From an uncultured Planktomarina sp. (GTDB lineage Bacteria; Pseudomonadota; Alphaproteobacteria; Rhodobacterales; Rhodobacteraceae): a DNA stretch of 64,000 nt. The stretch is taken from the NCBI GenBank assembly GCA_905182535.1, contig CAJJBZ010000008.1, positions 1 through 64,000 on the forward strand. The letters run 5' to 3'. A program made the translations under genes and the position numbers. Under the pieces are notes generated by a model. That model did not search any database. It was not told the DNA's origin and was given only the letters and a program-made list of their open reading frames with translations. Shown piece by piece: positions 9,432-18,228 of this stretch (the stretch's first letter is position 1; every line of letters begins with the position of its first letter).

Positions 9432-10168
9432 ATGCAGCGTCCACCATCTACTTCGAGAGCTACCCCAGTGATCATACTTGCCTCATCACTGCATAAAAAG
9501 CTCGCGGCATTACCCATATCCTGTGGCGTGGAAAAGCGATTGAGTGGGATGGTCGCCAAAAACTTAGTGCGCATCTCTGGAGTGTCCTTGCCCATGAAGC
9601 TGGCTAATAGTGGAGTTTCACCAGCTACTGGATTTAGCGCGTTCACGCGAATATTGTGAGGAGCTAGCTCCACTGCCATCGCCTTTGTCGCTGTGATCAT
9701 CCAGCCTTTAGATGCATTGTACCAATTCAAGTGAGGTCGTGGTGATACCCCCGCGGTTGAAGCAATGTTGAGAATAGCACCAGAGTTTTGCTGTTTCAAA
9801 AGTGGCACTAAATGGCGGGCGGTGAGGTAGACTGACTTTGCATTGACCGCAAACACTCGATCGAATTCATCCTCAGCCACATCTTCCATAGGGGTCGGCA
9901 GGTGAGTTATTCCGGCGTTGTTCACCAATATATCAATATGGCCCCAATGTGCCCACGCTGCTGCAATCATTGCCTGCACAGAGTCATTGTCAGCCACATC
10001 CACATGCTGTGCTAAGCCTCCTACCAATTCTGCAGTCTGTTGCGCCGTATCTATACTCAGATCCGCTGCCATTACCTGCGCACCTTCTTGGGCAAACTTT
10101 TGTGAGATGCCGGCGCCAAATCCGGAGCCTGCTCCGGTTATAATCGCTGTTTTACCGTTTAGTCGCAT
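9428..10168 (-). CDS. SDR family NAD(P)-dependent oxidoreductase
   Basis: This is a classical short-chain dehydrogenase of 246 residues. The cofactor motif TGAGSGFGAGIS begins near residue 11, NNAG is near 88, the catalytic Ser is in LNIASTAG near 139, and Tyr and Lys are in WYNASKG near 152-156. The C-terminus EVDGGRCI is typical. The family includes glucose dehydrogenases and 3-oxoacyl-ACP reductase-like enzymes, so the substrate cannot be named. A GGAGG site precedes the ATG. It is divergent from the creatinase gene, with 155 bases between the starts for two promoters. Confidence 0.85.
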   Translation of the reverse strand: MRLNGKTAIITGAGSGFGAGISQKFAQEGAQVMAADLSIDTAQQTAELVGGLAQHVDVADNDSVQAMIAAAWAHWGHIDILVNNAGITHLPTPMEDVAEDEFDRVFAVNAKSVYLTARHLVPLLKQQNSGAILNIASTAGVSPRPHLNWYNASKGWMITATKAMAVELAPHNIRVNALNPVAGETPLLASFMGKDTPEMRTKFLATIPLNRFSTPQDMGNAASFLCSDEASMITGVALEVDGGRCI

Positions 10169-10323
10169 TCTAACCTCCGAGTTGTCGCAAATATGATGGT
10201 CAAGTCATGCAAAATTGGCAATACTAAACCTGCATTCAGCGATGGCGTCGCTGGCAAGTGGCACAATCCACCTGCGCAAAATGGATCCTGAACGCCGGGA
10301 TTTGTTTTTAATGAGGTGTCGAC

Positions 10324-11544
10324 ATGACCCAAACACAACGCCCAGATTTCCACCGATTTCATAACGGATCAAAAGTGGCTTTGCCCTTTTCTGATGCAGA
10401 ATACGAAGCCCGCCTTACAGGACTGCGCTCCATCATGGACGATGCCGGTGTCACTGTGGCCATTTTTACCTCGATGCATAATATAGCCTATTATTCGGGT
10501 TTTCTTTATTGTGCTTTTGGCCGGCCTTATGGGCTTGTTGTGACTGAAGCGGACTGTGTCACCATTTCTGCGGGTATTGACGCGGGTCAACCTTGGCGAC
10601 GCAGTTTCTCTGACAATATCACCTATACTGATTGGCAGCGAAACAATTATTGGCGTGCTATCGCTTCTGTTGCTGGGCAGGGTGCCGTGGTCGGCTATGA
10701 GGGGGATCATATGTCTCTGACTCAAGCTGCGGCCATGGACGCTTTCTTACAGCCCGTGGTGCGGGTGGATCTTGCTCAGGCTACAATGACACAGCGGTTG
10801 ATGAAATCTAAAGCTGAGGTTGCCCTTATTCGTGCTGGAGCTGCGACTGCGGACGTGGGTGGTTATGCGATCAAAGATGCGGTGTGCGCAGGCGTGCGGG
10901 AAATTGATGTGGCGATGGTAGGCCGCGATGCGATGGAGGCTCATATTGCACGTGAATTTCCAGATGCGGAATATCGTGACACCTGGGTTTGGTTCCAATC
11001 TGGCCTTAACACTGACGGAGCGCATAATCCTGTGACAGGGCGTGTGCTGGAACGGGGTGACATCCTAAGCCTTAACACATTTCCAATGATTTCGGGCTAT
11101 TACACTGCGCTGGAACGCACGATGTTTGTGGAAGAGGTTGATCCTGTTTCTTTAGAATTGTGGGAGGCAAATGTGGCCGCCCATGAGCTTGGGATGCGTT
11201 TACTAAAGCCAGGAGTGCGCTGTGCTGAGGTTACTGCAGGGGTTAATGAATTCTTTGAGGAGCGTAATTTGTTGCAATACCGTTCTTTTGGTTATGGTCA
11301 TTCTTTTGGTATGCTGAGCCATTACTATGGTCGAGAAGCTGGGCTGGAACTACGTGAAGACATTGATACAGTGTTGGAGCCGGGCATGGTGATTTCTATG
11401 GAACCCATGATCACAATCCCCAACGGTCAACCTGGCGCAGGTGGGTATCGTGAGCATGATATTTTGATCATCACCGAAGATGGCAACGAAAATATTACCC
11501 AATACCCATATGGCCCTGAATTCAACGTAGTTGGTGCTGTATAA
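10324..11544 (+). CDS. Creatinase (creatine amidinohydrolase)
   Basis: Creatinase (EC 3.5.3.3) hydrolyses creatine to sarcosine and urea. The 406-residue product has the two-domain pita-bread fold of the M24 family and follows known creatinases closely along its length. Examples are IFTSMHNIAYYSGFLYCAFG in the N-terminal domain, FQSGLNTDGAHNPVTGR, GYGHSFGMLSHYYGREAGLE and the end GAGGYREHDILI. The His in GYGHSFG corresponds to the known catalytic histidine. A GAGG site precedes the ATG at 10324. The gene stands alone between an SDR and a deaminase cluster that runs the other way. No sarcosine oxidase or urease gene is in the window. Confidence 0.93.
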   Translation: MTQTQRPDFHRFHNGSKVALPFSDAEYEARLTGLRSIMDDAGVTVAIFTSMHNIAYYSGFLYCAFGRPYGLVVTEADCVTISAGIDAGQPWRRSFSDNITYTDWQRNNYWRAIASVAGQGAVVGYEGDHMSLTQAAAMDAFLQPVVRVDLAQATMTQRLMKSKAEVALIRAGAATADVGGYAIKDAVCAGVREIDVAMVGRDAMEAHIAREFPDAEYRDTWVWFQSGLNTDGAHNPVTGRVLERGDILSLNTFPMISGYYTALERTMFVEEVDPVSLELWEANVAAHELGMRLLKPGVRCAEVTAGVNEFFEERNLLQYRSFGYGHSFGMLSHYYGREAGLELREDIDTVLEPGMVISMEPMITIPNGQPGAGGYREHDILIITEDGNENITQYPYGPEFNVVGAV

Positions 11545-11839
11545 ATATTTTGGCTACTAAATATTTAGTGAGTGTAGCTTCTTTTTGACCTTTGATGGTG
11601 GTGCCTATTTTGGTTTAATGTTAATCTATTTGTCATTGCTTCGGCTTGGTTAATTACACCCAAGCCGAACGCCTGACGAGGGTCCAGCCACGGGTACCTG
11701 TGTAAAACGAAGCTTCCAATGTGACTGTTATCAGAAGTTGACCAGCTCAAGGCGCATCACTGAATGGTATCAAGTGGCATGACAATCTACCGTGCTCAAT
11801 TGGGCGTATGTCCGCTAAAGGAGCCACAGATTTCGAAGT
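11545..11839. other. Intergenic stretch between convergent genes, with a hairpin
   Basis: No gene is visible. A perfect 10-bp inverted repeat (TTCGGCTTGG at 11640-11649 and CCAAGCCGAA at 11660-11669, ten-base loop) lies in the middle. It has no T tract on either side, so it is a weak terminator candidate or an RNA stem. It sits between the ends of the creatinase gene and the deaminase gene, where a bidirectional terminator would be expected. Confidence 0.4.
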
Positions 11840-12283
11840 TCATTCTGCGATATCTTCAGCCCAAAGCTTTGGATTTTCCTCAATAAAGCGATGCATTAAA
11901 GCACGACAAGCAGGATCATCCACGATAATCACTTCGATACCTTTTGAGCGCAGGAAATCTTCATTTCCGCCAAAGTTTATATTTTCTCCAACTATAACTC
12001 TTGGAATGCCAAACTGAATAATGGTTCCGCTGCACATCATGCAAGGGCTGAGCGACGTATATAAGGTAGTGTCTCTATAGGTTTTTTGCCTTCCAGCCTT
12101 CCTTAGTGCGTCCATTTCTCCGTGTGCGATAGGATCACCATTTTGGACTCGTTGATTGCGTCCCTGAGCTAATACCTCACCACCTCGTGCCAACACTGAG
12201 CCAATCGGGCATCCACCTTCTTTATATCCAGCTTCAGCCTCATTGTAGGCAAGACGCAATAAACGTGTATCATCAGCATTCAT
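11840..12283 (-). CDS. Cytosine-deaminase-like zinc deaminase
   Basis: This 147-residue zinc deaminase is close to the fungal-type cytosine deaminase (Fcy1): GYKEGGCPIGSVL, zinc ligand and proton shuttle in AHGEMD, zinc cysteines in SPCMMCSG, and the C-terminal RFIEENPKLWAEDIAE. The known reactions of the family are cytosine to uracil, and some members also deaminate creatinine to N-methylhydantoin. The start lies inside the 3' end region of the upstream PuuE-like gene, with AAGGAG in that coding region. It is the last gene of a minus-strand operon with the ABC importer. Which substrate it uses cannot be read from the sequence. Confidence 0.85.
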   Translation of the reverse strand: MNADDTRLLRLAYNEAEAGYKEGGCPIGSVLARGGEVLAQGRNQRVQNGDPIAHGEMDALRKAGRQKTYRDTTLYTSLSPCMMCSGTIIQFGIPRVIVGENINFGGNEDFLRSKGIEVIIVDDPACRALMHRFIEENPKLWAEDIAE

Positions 12284-12284
12284 A

Positions 12285-13181
12285 TCATGGACTCCTTTGG
12301 CTCAAAATAGGGCTATCGTAATAAGGTAATGTCTCAATAGTTGGCTGCCAAGTGCCAGCTTTTTGTAGCTGGTCCATGTGGTTAGCAATTTCTTCCAACG
12401 TCGCAAACCAGACATTTTTGTTTAACTGCGTCTTTACAATCCACGCTTCAACCCTTTTCCAACGAGCCAGCCTACCTGTTAAAAATGGATGAATGACCAA
12501 CATAAAAAAGCCACCAGCATCATATTGCGCATCAAACTCTTCCCAAAACCCTGCCAGCCCCCGTGAGGGTGAATTTACGGGCATCATGTATCCGATCTCC
12601 TCAAAATGGGCGAAGGGAGGCCAATCATCAGTGCCCCAATGAACGGGTATTTCATACAATGACCCTTTAGAAGTTTTGAGCTGGTATGGAATATCATCTG
12701 CCATCATTGAACTATCGTATCGCATGTCGTGCTCTATCATGAGATCGACAACTTCTTGTGTGATGTTGTAAACTGGAGCTCGGTAGCCACGCGGTTTTTG
12801 CCCGCATATGCGCTGGTGCACGTCTAGGGTCCGTTCAAACCATTCGCGTTGTTGCCCTCGCGTCGTAACTGGGTCTTCATGCAAATAACCATGGTGGCCG
12901 ATCTCGTGCCCAGCTTTAAGGATTGCATCGGCCACATCGGGATAGGTTTCAATACACCATCCCGGAATGAAAAATGATTGCTTTAATCCGAGCCGTTCAT
13001 AGGTATCCAGCACCCTTGGTAAGGCCACTAGAGGCCCATATCGACCCATTGATATGGGGTAGAGGCGGTCATAACTATCCTTTGGTTTTGCAATATGGAT
13101 TAGGCTATCGGCATCCATATCAAAGGTAATCGCAACTGCACATTTAGCGCCATTCGGCCACGGTATTGGATTGCGGATCAT
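12285..13181 (-). CDS. Polysaccharide-deacetylase-fold amidohydrolase (PuuE-like)
   Basis: This is a 298-residue NodB/CDA1-fold hydrolase. It starts with AVAITFDMDADS, then has FFIPGWCIETYPD, GHEIGHHGYLHEDP and RGYRAPVYN, and ends with a C-terminal VIHPFLTGR. This arrangement is that of the PuuE/HpPgdA subgroup, whose members act on cyclic amides (metal-independent allantoinase) or on peptidoglycan. With no signal peptide and an operon shared with a deaminase and a small-molecule importer, a cytoplasmic cyclic amide or imide hydrolase is the better reading. Substrate candidates are allantoin-, hydantoin- or dihydropyrimidine-type rings; this is inference. Confidence 0.75.
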   Translation of the reverse strand: MIRNPIPWPNGAKCAVAITFDMDADSLIHIAKPKDSYDRLYPISMGRYGPLVALPRVLDTYERLGLKQSFFIPGWCIETYPDVADAILKAGHEIGHHGYLHEDPVTTRGQQREWFERTLDVHQRICGQKPRGYRAPVYNITQEVVDLMIEHDMRYDSSMMADDIPYQLKTSKGSLYEIPVHWGTDDWPPFAHFEEIGYMMPVNSPSRGLAGFWEEFDAQYDAGGFFMLVIHPFLTGRLARWKRVEAWIVKTQLNKNVWFATLEEIANHMDQLQKAGTWQPTIETLPYYDSPILSQRSP

Positions 13182-13290
13182 AGGCTAGTACTCCCTAATA
13201 ACATGGGCACTTTTTGCGTCCCATGAAAGCCAAATTTCAGTACCACCTGAAAGATCAAACTTTGATAATTCGCGTTCCTGCATTTGCACT

Positions 13291-14271
13291 TTAAATTCTT
13301 GACCCCTCCGCACCCTCAAGAAAAAGTGTAACCATTGAACCGACAAATTCTTCTGAAATTAGCTTGCAATATACTGCGTTTATACTGGCTGGTTTCTCCA
13401 AAGAAATGTGAACAAGGTCAGCGGAGATCACAAAACTTGTATTTTGCCCTTTCGTCAGTTGGACGCTATTTGTTGGTACTGTAAAGCTTCCAGAGCTCGT
13501 AGAAATAAGTGCGGTAGATCTCTCGAACGACGCTACCGTCCCAGATAAAATATTATTGCGCCCAACAAACTCAGCCACAAATTGGTTTGCGGGTTCTCGA
13601 TAAATATCTTTTGGCTTACCAATCTGCGCAATCTCGCCCTCATCCATTATGACAACGCGATCTGCCATTGCGAATGCCTCAGACTGTGAATGAGTGACGT
13701 ATACAAACGTTATACCTAACTCCCGCTGTAGATTGGTCAATACAGCTTGCATTCGAATTACTAGATGAGCATCAAGTGCAGACAGGGGCTCATCTAAAAG
13801 CAAGATCTGCGGTTCCATTACTAAAGATCGAGCCAGTGCCACCCGCTGTTTTTGGCCGCCTGATAGTGTGGATATTTCGCGATCTGCAAAGTCCAGAATA
13901 CCAACCTTGTCGAGCCATTTCAACGCACGCTCTTTCCGCTCGGCCTTACCCACACCACGCATTTTAAGACCAAACTCAACATTTTCTCGCGTTGACAGAA
14001 ATGGGAATAAAGCTAGTGATTGCCATACGAGTGGTGTGTCTCGTTCATGTGGAGGCACATCATTCATCACTTTACCTTTAAGATGAATTTCGCCAAAGCT
14101 TGGCGCTTCTAGCCCTGCCAGCATCCTTAACGTTGTAGTTTTTCCACAGCCTGAAGGGCCCATAATAGCTAGAAATTCACCCTCGTAAATTTCAAAACTA
14201 AGCTCTTTTACTGCAACAAATTTTCCAAACTTCTTTTGGACTTTGTCAAAAATTACCAGTGCATCGCTCAT
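13291..14271 (-). CDS. ABC transporter ATP-binding protein, PotA type, C-terminus frameshifted
   Basis: This is the importer ATPase: Walker A GPSGCGKTT near residue 36, signature LSGGQKQRVALARS, Walker B ILLLDEPLSALD, and switch His in VYVTHSQSE. It then enters a TOBE domain. The frame ends after LEGAEGSRI, about 35 residues short. The missing part is present in another frame (QEFKVQMQERELSKFDLS through AKSAHVIREY, TAG at 13185-13187). Removing one base from the CCCC run at 13303-13306 restores EGAEGQEFKV. The defect therefore sits in a homopolymer and spares the ATPase core, so the protein could still work. It lies in an operon with the two permeases and the binding protein. Confidence 0.85.
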   Translation of the reverse strand: MSDALVIFDKVQKKFGKFVAVKELSFEIYEGEFLAIMGPSGCGKTTTLRMLAGLEAPSFGEIHLKGKVMNDVPPHERDTPLVWQSLALFPFLSTRENVEFGLKMRGVGKAERKERALKWLDKVGILDFADREISTLSGGQKQRVALARSLVMEPQILLLDEPLSALDAHLVIRMQAVLTNLQRELGITFVYVTHSQSEAFAMADRVVIMDEGEIAQIGKPKDIYREPANQFVAEFVGRNNILSGTVASFERSTALISTSSGSFTVPTNSVQLTKGQNTSFVISADLVHISLEKPASINAVYCKLISEEFVGSMVTLFLEGAEGSRI

Positions 14272-14273
14272 TG

Positions 14274-15071
14274 TCAGAAACTTTTCATTTGGCGGCTGGC
14301 AAAGAAGATCTGTGCCAGCACAACTAGTGTCATTGATATGAAGAAAACGAATGTGCCTATAGCGTTAACCTGTGGATCGATGTTGCCCTGTACAATTTCT
14401 AATATCATCACAGGGAGTGTCTTGTTTAAGCCCGATACAAACCATGACACCGCAAACTCATCAAATGAAACGGCAGCTGTAAGAAACAACCCAGAGAATA
14501 TAGCTGGTTTGCAAAATGGGATTATGACGTGGCGCATTGTGGCCCATTCTGAACCACCAAGGTTCCATGCGGCAGCCTCTAGATCAGGGTCCATTTGACT
14601 AAGGCGCAAGCGTATGACAGCCATCGCAAAAGGTGCTGTCAAAACACTATGTGCAATAATGATAGAATAGATTTGACCTGACATACCAATTTTTGAAAAC
14701 CAGGCGAGCATAGCCAAAGCCATAATGATTAGTGGAATTGTGGGCGGTAGAAGGATCAAAGCAAGATACGGACCCTTGAAACGGAAATTGTATCTGTAGT
14801 CCGAATATGCCGTGCAAAATCCAAGAAAGGTTGCAACGGCAGCGGTACAACTGGAGACGATTAGGCTGTTTCTTGCTGCATCCCATACGTCAGGATCTGC
14901 CAGAATTTTTTGGTACCACTCTGTAGAAAAATGGCCCAACGGAATAGTAGGAAATCTTTGTGAGTTGAACGAAAAGATCATACTAAAGATTATTGGTGCA
15001 AAAATAAACATAAAGATCAGGATGACATAAACGGTGAGCATAACATTCAAGGTGTGGTTGGATTTCATCAT
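14274..15071 (-). CDS. ABC transporter permease, PotC type
   Basis: This 265-residue inner-membrane subunit has six predicted helices and the EAA loop DLEAAAWNLGGSEWATMRHV near residue 175, which contacts the ATPase. The start is the ATG at 15071, whose ATGA overlaps the stop of the PotB-type gene; a longer open frame upstream has no support. The C-terminus SRQMKSF is followed by potA after two bases. It belongs to the spermidine/putrescine-type importer class, which also carries other small cationic or nitrogen compounds. Confidence 0.88.
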   Translation of the reverse strand: MMKSNHTLNVMLTVYVILIFMFIFAPIIFSMIFSFNSQRFPTIPLGHFSTEWYQKILADPDVWDAARNSLIVSSCTAAVATFLGFCTAYSDYRYNFRFKGPYLALILLPPTIPLIIMALAMLAWFSKIGMSGQIYSIIIAHSVLTAPFAMAVIRLRLSQMDPDLEAAAWNLGGSEWATMRHVIIPFCKPAIFSGLFLTAAVSFDEFAVSWFVSGLNKTLPVMILEIVQGNIDPQVNAIGTFVFFISMTLVVLAQIFFASRQMKSF

Positions 15072-15928
15072 GCACCTTTCCGCTTGCGATAGGCAATCGC
15101 GATACCTGTGAATGCGATAGCAAATAAAGTTGCCATCATCATAATGGCAACGACTGCGGCCCGCGGCCATTGTTGACCGGATTTTGTAGTGTCGAGTATC
15201 AATATAGGCAGGGTCGTTTCTTGAGATCCTCCTAAATAAAACGGAGCTACGAAATCACCAAAAGACAGGATGAAACAGAAAATTCCAGCAATGATTAGGC
15301 CAGTTTTTGACAGTGGAATGATAACCTGCCAGATCGTGGCTAACGGTTTGCACCCAAGATTTCGGGCGGCCTCTATTAAAGTTTTGTCGATGTTTGACAT
15401 CGTAACCGTTTGTAAAATCAGAACCAGAGGCAATGTCAGTGTCATATAACCAACCAAAGTACCAAAATGCGTGTTCAGCATCGTGTAAGGGCCAAGGCCA
15501 ATATGGCCAAGAACAGCGTTTACCACACCACCTTCGGACAAAATAACAAACCATGAGAACGTCCGCACGAGGTAGCTGGTAAAGAAAGGGATTATCAATA
15601 GAAAGATGGCCCAACGTCGGGTTGTTTCACTGGCACTGAATGCTAGTGCGAAGGCAGCTGGGAAAGCTAAACCCATGGCGCAGACTGTGGAAACCATCGA
15701 AATGAGAATTGTATATTTATAGCTATCCCAAAAGTACCCACGCGTCAGCATCTTGTACCAATTGATAAACTCAAACGCTTCAGTCATTCTATAGTTTTTG
15801 ACGAGAAAAAATGACATGGCCACCATAAAAAGCACTGGGCCAACAAAGAAAAAAAACTGCCAGATAATAATCGGCAGTCGCCATGTCAGCGCATAGATTT
15901 TGGTGCTCCGGCCAGTACTTATCGGCAT
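15068..15928 (-). CDS. ABC transporter permease, PotB type
   Basis: This 286-residue inner-membrane permease has about six helices and the EAA loop LIEAARNLGCKPLATIWQVI near residue 195. The first helix starts after a short basic N-terminus (STGRSTKIYALTWR). It overlaps the next permease gene by four bases (ATGA). A terminator-like hairpin separates it from the upstream binding-protein gene, so it is probably transcribed at a lower level than that gene. Confidence 0.88.
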   Translation of the reverse strand: MPISTGRSTKIYALTWRLPIIIWQFFFFVGPVLFMVAMSFFLVKNYRMTEAFEFINWYKMLTRGYFWDSYKYTILISMVSTVCAMGLAFPAAFALAFSASETTRRWAIFLLIIPFFTSYLVRTFSWFVILSEGGVVNAVLGHIGLGPYTMLNTHFGTLVGYMTLTLPLVLILQTVTMSNIDKTLIEAARNLGCKPLATIWQVIIPLSKTGLIIAGIFCFILSFGDFVAPFYLGGSQETTLPILILDTTKSGQQWPRAAVVAIMMMATLFAIAFTGIAIAYRKRKGA

Positions 15929-15948
15929 ACTTTGCTTAAGTCCTTTTC

Positions 15949-15976
15949 AAAAAGGGGCAGTTTAAACGCCCCTTTT
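15949..15976 (-). terminator. Intrinsic terminator-like hairpin after the binding-protein gene
   Basis: Read on the minus strand, AAAAGGGGC (15976-15968) pairs with GCCCCTTTT after a nine-base loop and is followed by a run of five T. It sits 19 bases after the stop of the binding-protein gene and before the permease gene. Partial termination here would give more binding protein than permease. Confidence 0.7.
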
Positions 15977-15994
15977 AAATGCTCCTAATACCGG

Positions 15995-17134
15995 TCAGGC
16001 GTTTTTGTATTCTGACCAGAAGTCGTTCCAATCTTCCAGAGATTGTTGCTGCGGGATATCCCTATAATGAATGCGGCCTTCGTTGATCAGCGCGATCGGA
16101 TCATTAGCCATCCCAGACATTTGATGCGAGCGTTTTGCCTCGGCAGGGTCAGCCTTAATTAGAGCTGCACGGCCACCTTTGGTGACACAAAATCCTGGAT
16201 AGGCTGCCATCTGTGCTGATTTAACCTGGCCCTGCGGTGACAGCATGTATTGGATAAAGTTCCTCGCAAGATCAGCTTTTTGGCTACCTTTGCCAATGGA
16301 GTAACTTTCTGTAAACTGAATACCGCCTTCTTTTGGTATTGTTGATGCTACTGGCGCGCCGTCTTTCTCCAAAGGTGCAGTAATCCAATCACCAATCCCA
16401 CACATAGCTTGCATTTCACCGTTTTTAAGGCCGTTGAATGAGCCCCCATAATCAAAGAAGCCTCCAGCTTGCTTGCGTAGGCTTAGCGTAGTGTCTTTTA
16501 CAGCATCCCATTTTGCACCATCGAGATCCCAAAGGTTTCCCCCGTTGCCATTATAAAGACTCATCATACCAAGGTTCGGTAGATGCCAGTCGAAATGTCC
16601 GACTTTGCCTTCAAGCTCGGGTTTCCAAAAACAAGAATAGCTTTGAGCTTCTTCTTCTGTGATTGAATTTCTATTATATGATACGCCAAGGTGACCACCA
16701 CGAACCATCATCGAATATAGCTTTCCATTGGCCCAGTGCCCAGGAAATTCTTTGAAGTCTTCGTGTAGCATGTCGTCTAATGGGTAATCCGAAGCTTCCA
16801 GAGGTTCGATGTAACCTGCCAGGTTTAGCTGCTGAACGAACTCAGCATCAGATAATATAATATCATAAGTCCCGGGAGGCGATTGCGCGATCAAGGCGAG
16901 CATATTGTCACCACCCGCGTAATACTTGGGAATGAATCTGACGTTATTAGCTGCTGCATATTCAGCAACTACGTCAGGCTCGGCATGGCCATACCAGGCC
17001 AACATGTTAATATCTATCGTTGAGGCCCATGCGCGACTAACAAAAGGCATAGTCAGAAGGGCAGCACCGCCAATTTTTAGTAATCGGCGACGACTGGGTG
17101 CCCCGATTATGTTATTGTTTCTAGACTTTATCAT
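15995..17134 (-). CDS. Periplasmic substrate-binding protein, PotD type, Tat-exported
   Basis: This is a 379-residue extracellular binding protein of the spermidine/putrescine class. The N-terminus has a twin-arginine signal (SRRRLLKIGGAALL, cleavage after SRAWA), so it is exported folded by Tat. The body shows NMLAWYGHAEPDVV, AQSPPGTYDIILSDAEF and the typical NFIQYMLSPQGQ near the end. The ligand is probably a small nitrogen compound; the operon partners (deaminase, cyclic amidohydrolase) point away from plain polyamines. A GGGGAG site precedes the ATG. Promoter and regulator gene lie just upstream. Confidence 0.88.
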   Translation of the reverse strand: MIKSRNNNIIGAPSRRRLLKIGGAALLTMPFVSRAWASTIDINMLAWYGHAEPDVVAEYAAANNVRFIPKYYAGGDNMLALIAQSPPGTYDIILSDAEFVQQLNLAGYIEPLEASDYPLDDMLHEDFKEFPGHWANGKLYSMMVRGGHLGVSYNRNSITEEEAQSYSCFWKPELEGKVGHFDWHLPNLGMMSLYNGNGGNLWDLDGAKWDAVKDTTLSLRKQAGGFFDYGGSFNGLKNGEMQAMCGIGDWITAPLEKDGAPVASTIPKEGGIQFTESYSIGKGSQKADLARNFIQYMLSPQGQVKSAQMAAYPGFCVTKGGRAALIKADPAEAKRSHQMSGMANDPIALINEGRIHYRDIPQQQSLEDWNDFWSEYKNA

Positions 17135-17278
17135 TTTTAGCTCCCCTACGTTAAAGTTCTAAATGAATTCTTCCTTACCTTCCTTTGAAGTCAGTAATTC
17201 ACTACTGGTTAGATGGGAGGCTAGTGCAACAGTAGTTCTAATGGAAATTTATCGTTTGTATGCTTTCATAAGGAATCC

Positions 17279-18148
17279 TTATATAAGCGCATCTATAAGT
17301 GCCCTTTCGATCTCGTTCACTACATAATGCCCGTTTTCACCCAAACGGGTTTGCCTATAAAAAAGACCAATGTGAAGAGGGTCAAGTTCAGGCAAGCCGT
17401 CATCATGGTTTAAACGCTGAAGCCCCTCTATCATGGTAGGCCCCGTTAAACATGAAATGCCAATACCATCTAAAATCGCCTGCTGGACACTGCTGATACC
17501 TGGGGTTGAGAATGCAATTCGCCAGCGACGCTTTACCTGTTTTAGGGCTTGTGTCATTCGATCCCGATAAACACATCCGAAGGGGTGAGCGACGAGAGGC
17601 ATTTCATCAACACTGCTGAATGTCGCTCCAGTCGCAGCCACCCAAAATGGCTTTTCCAACCAACTACGATGCAGAAATTGTTGATCACCTCCGGGGTAGA
17701 GGCCAACAGCTATATCTAGTTCATCCTTACGCAGCGCATCAATTATGTTAGATGACAAATCACAACGAATTTCCGTCTTTATATTGGGATTTCGTTGCAC
17801 GATGTCTGTCAAGCAAGACTGTAGCATTCGCACACCATAATCAACGGGCAAACCAACTCTAAGCGTACTGCCTTCGGTTCGCCGTTCAAACTGACTGATA
17901 GCTATGTCATTGAGTCTCAATATTTGGCGAGCATGGCCAATTAGCGCTTCACCCTTATCGGTCAAAGTAATACTGCGTCCTCTACGCACCACTAAAGGTT
18001 GCCCAACTAAGTATTCTAGTCTCTTCATCTGTAGACTAATCGCTGGTTGAGAGCGTCCCAAGAGATCTGCCGCATGTGTGTAACTTTTTACTTCGATAAC
18101 TGTGACAAAAGTACGTAAAAGTTCGGTCGGTAAGTTTTTCTGAGACAT
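17279..18148 (-). CDS. LysR family transcriptional regulator
   Basis: This 289-residue regulator has an N-terminal winged helix-turn-helix (LLRTFVTVIEVKSYTHAA, then GRSQPAISLQMKRLE, residues 9-60) and a C-terminal effector-binding domain. It lies upstream of and in the same direction as the ABC importer operon (144-base gap) and is divergent from the BtpA-like gene with an 80-base AT-rich gap. LysR regulators often control a divergent neighbour, so both the importer operon and the divergent pair are candidate targets. The inducer is unknown. Confidence 0.88.
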   Translation of the reverse strand: MSQKNLPTELLRTFVTVIEVKSYTHAADLLGRSQPAISLQMKRLEYLVGQPLVVRRGRSITLTDKGEALIGHARQILRLNDIAISQFERRTEGSTLRVGLPVDYGVRMLQSCLTDIVQRNPNIKTEIRCDLSSNIIDALRKDELDIAVGLYPGGDQQFLHRSWLEKPFWVAATGATFSSVDEMPLVAHPFGCVYRDRMTQALKQVKRRWRIAFSTPGISSVQQAILDGIGISCLTGPTMIEGLQRLNHDDGLPELDPLHIGLFYRQTRLGENGHYVVNEIERALIDALI

Positions 18149-18228
18149 CTCATATCCATTTACGTTTCATATAGAGCCATTAGTAGTATAAATTTCTATA
18201 ATTTAAAAATCCAACATAAAGCTTATTT
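18149..18228. promoter_or_regulatory. Divergent LysR/BtpA-like promoter region
   Basis: This 80-base AT-rich spacer lies between two divergent starts. It holds a rough symmetric element (TATAAATTTCTATA around 18187-18200) with the T-N11-A shape seen in LysR boxes. The match is loose in such AT-rich sequence. No strong ribosome site precedes the ATG at 18229. Confidence 0.35.

Noticed and set aside
11640-11669. Ten-base-pair hairpin as a strong terminator
   Set aside because: The stem is perfect but no T tract follows on either strand; kept only as a note in the intergenic entry.
18187-18200. LysR box in the divergent gap
   Set aside because: The symmetry is loose and made almost only of A and T, so it does not rise above chance in this spacer.
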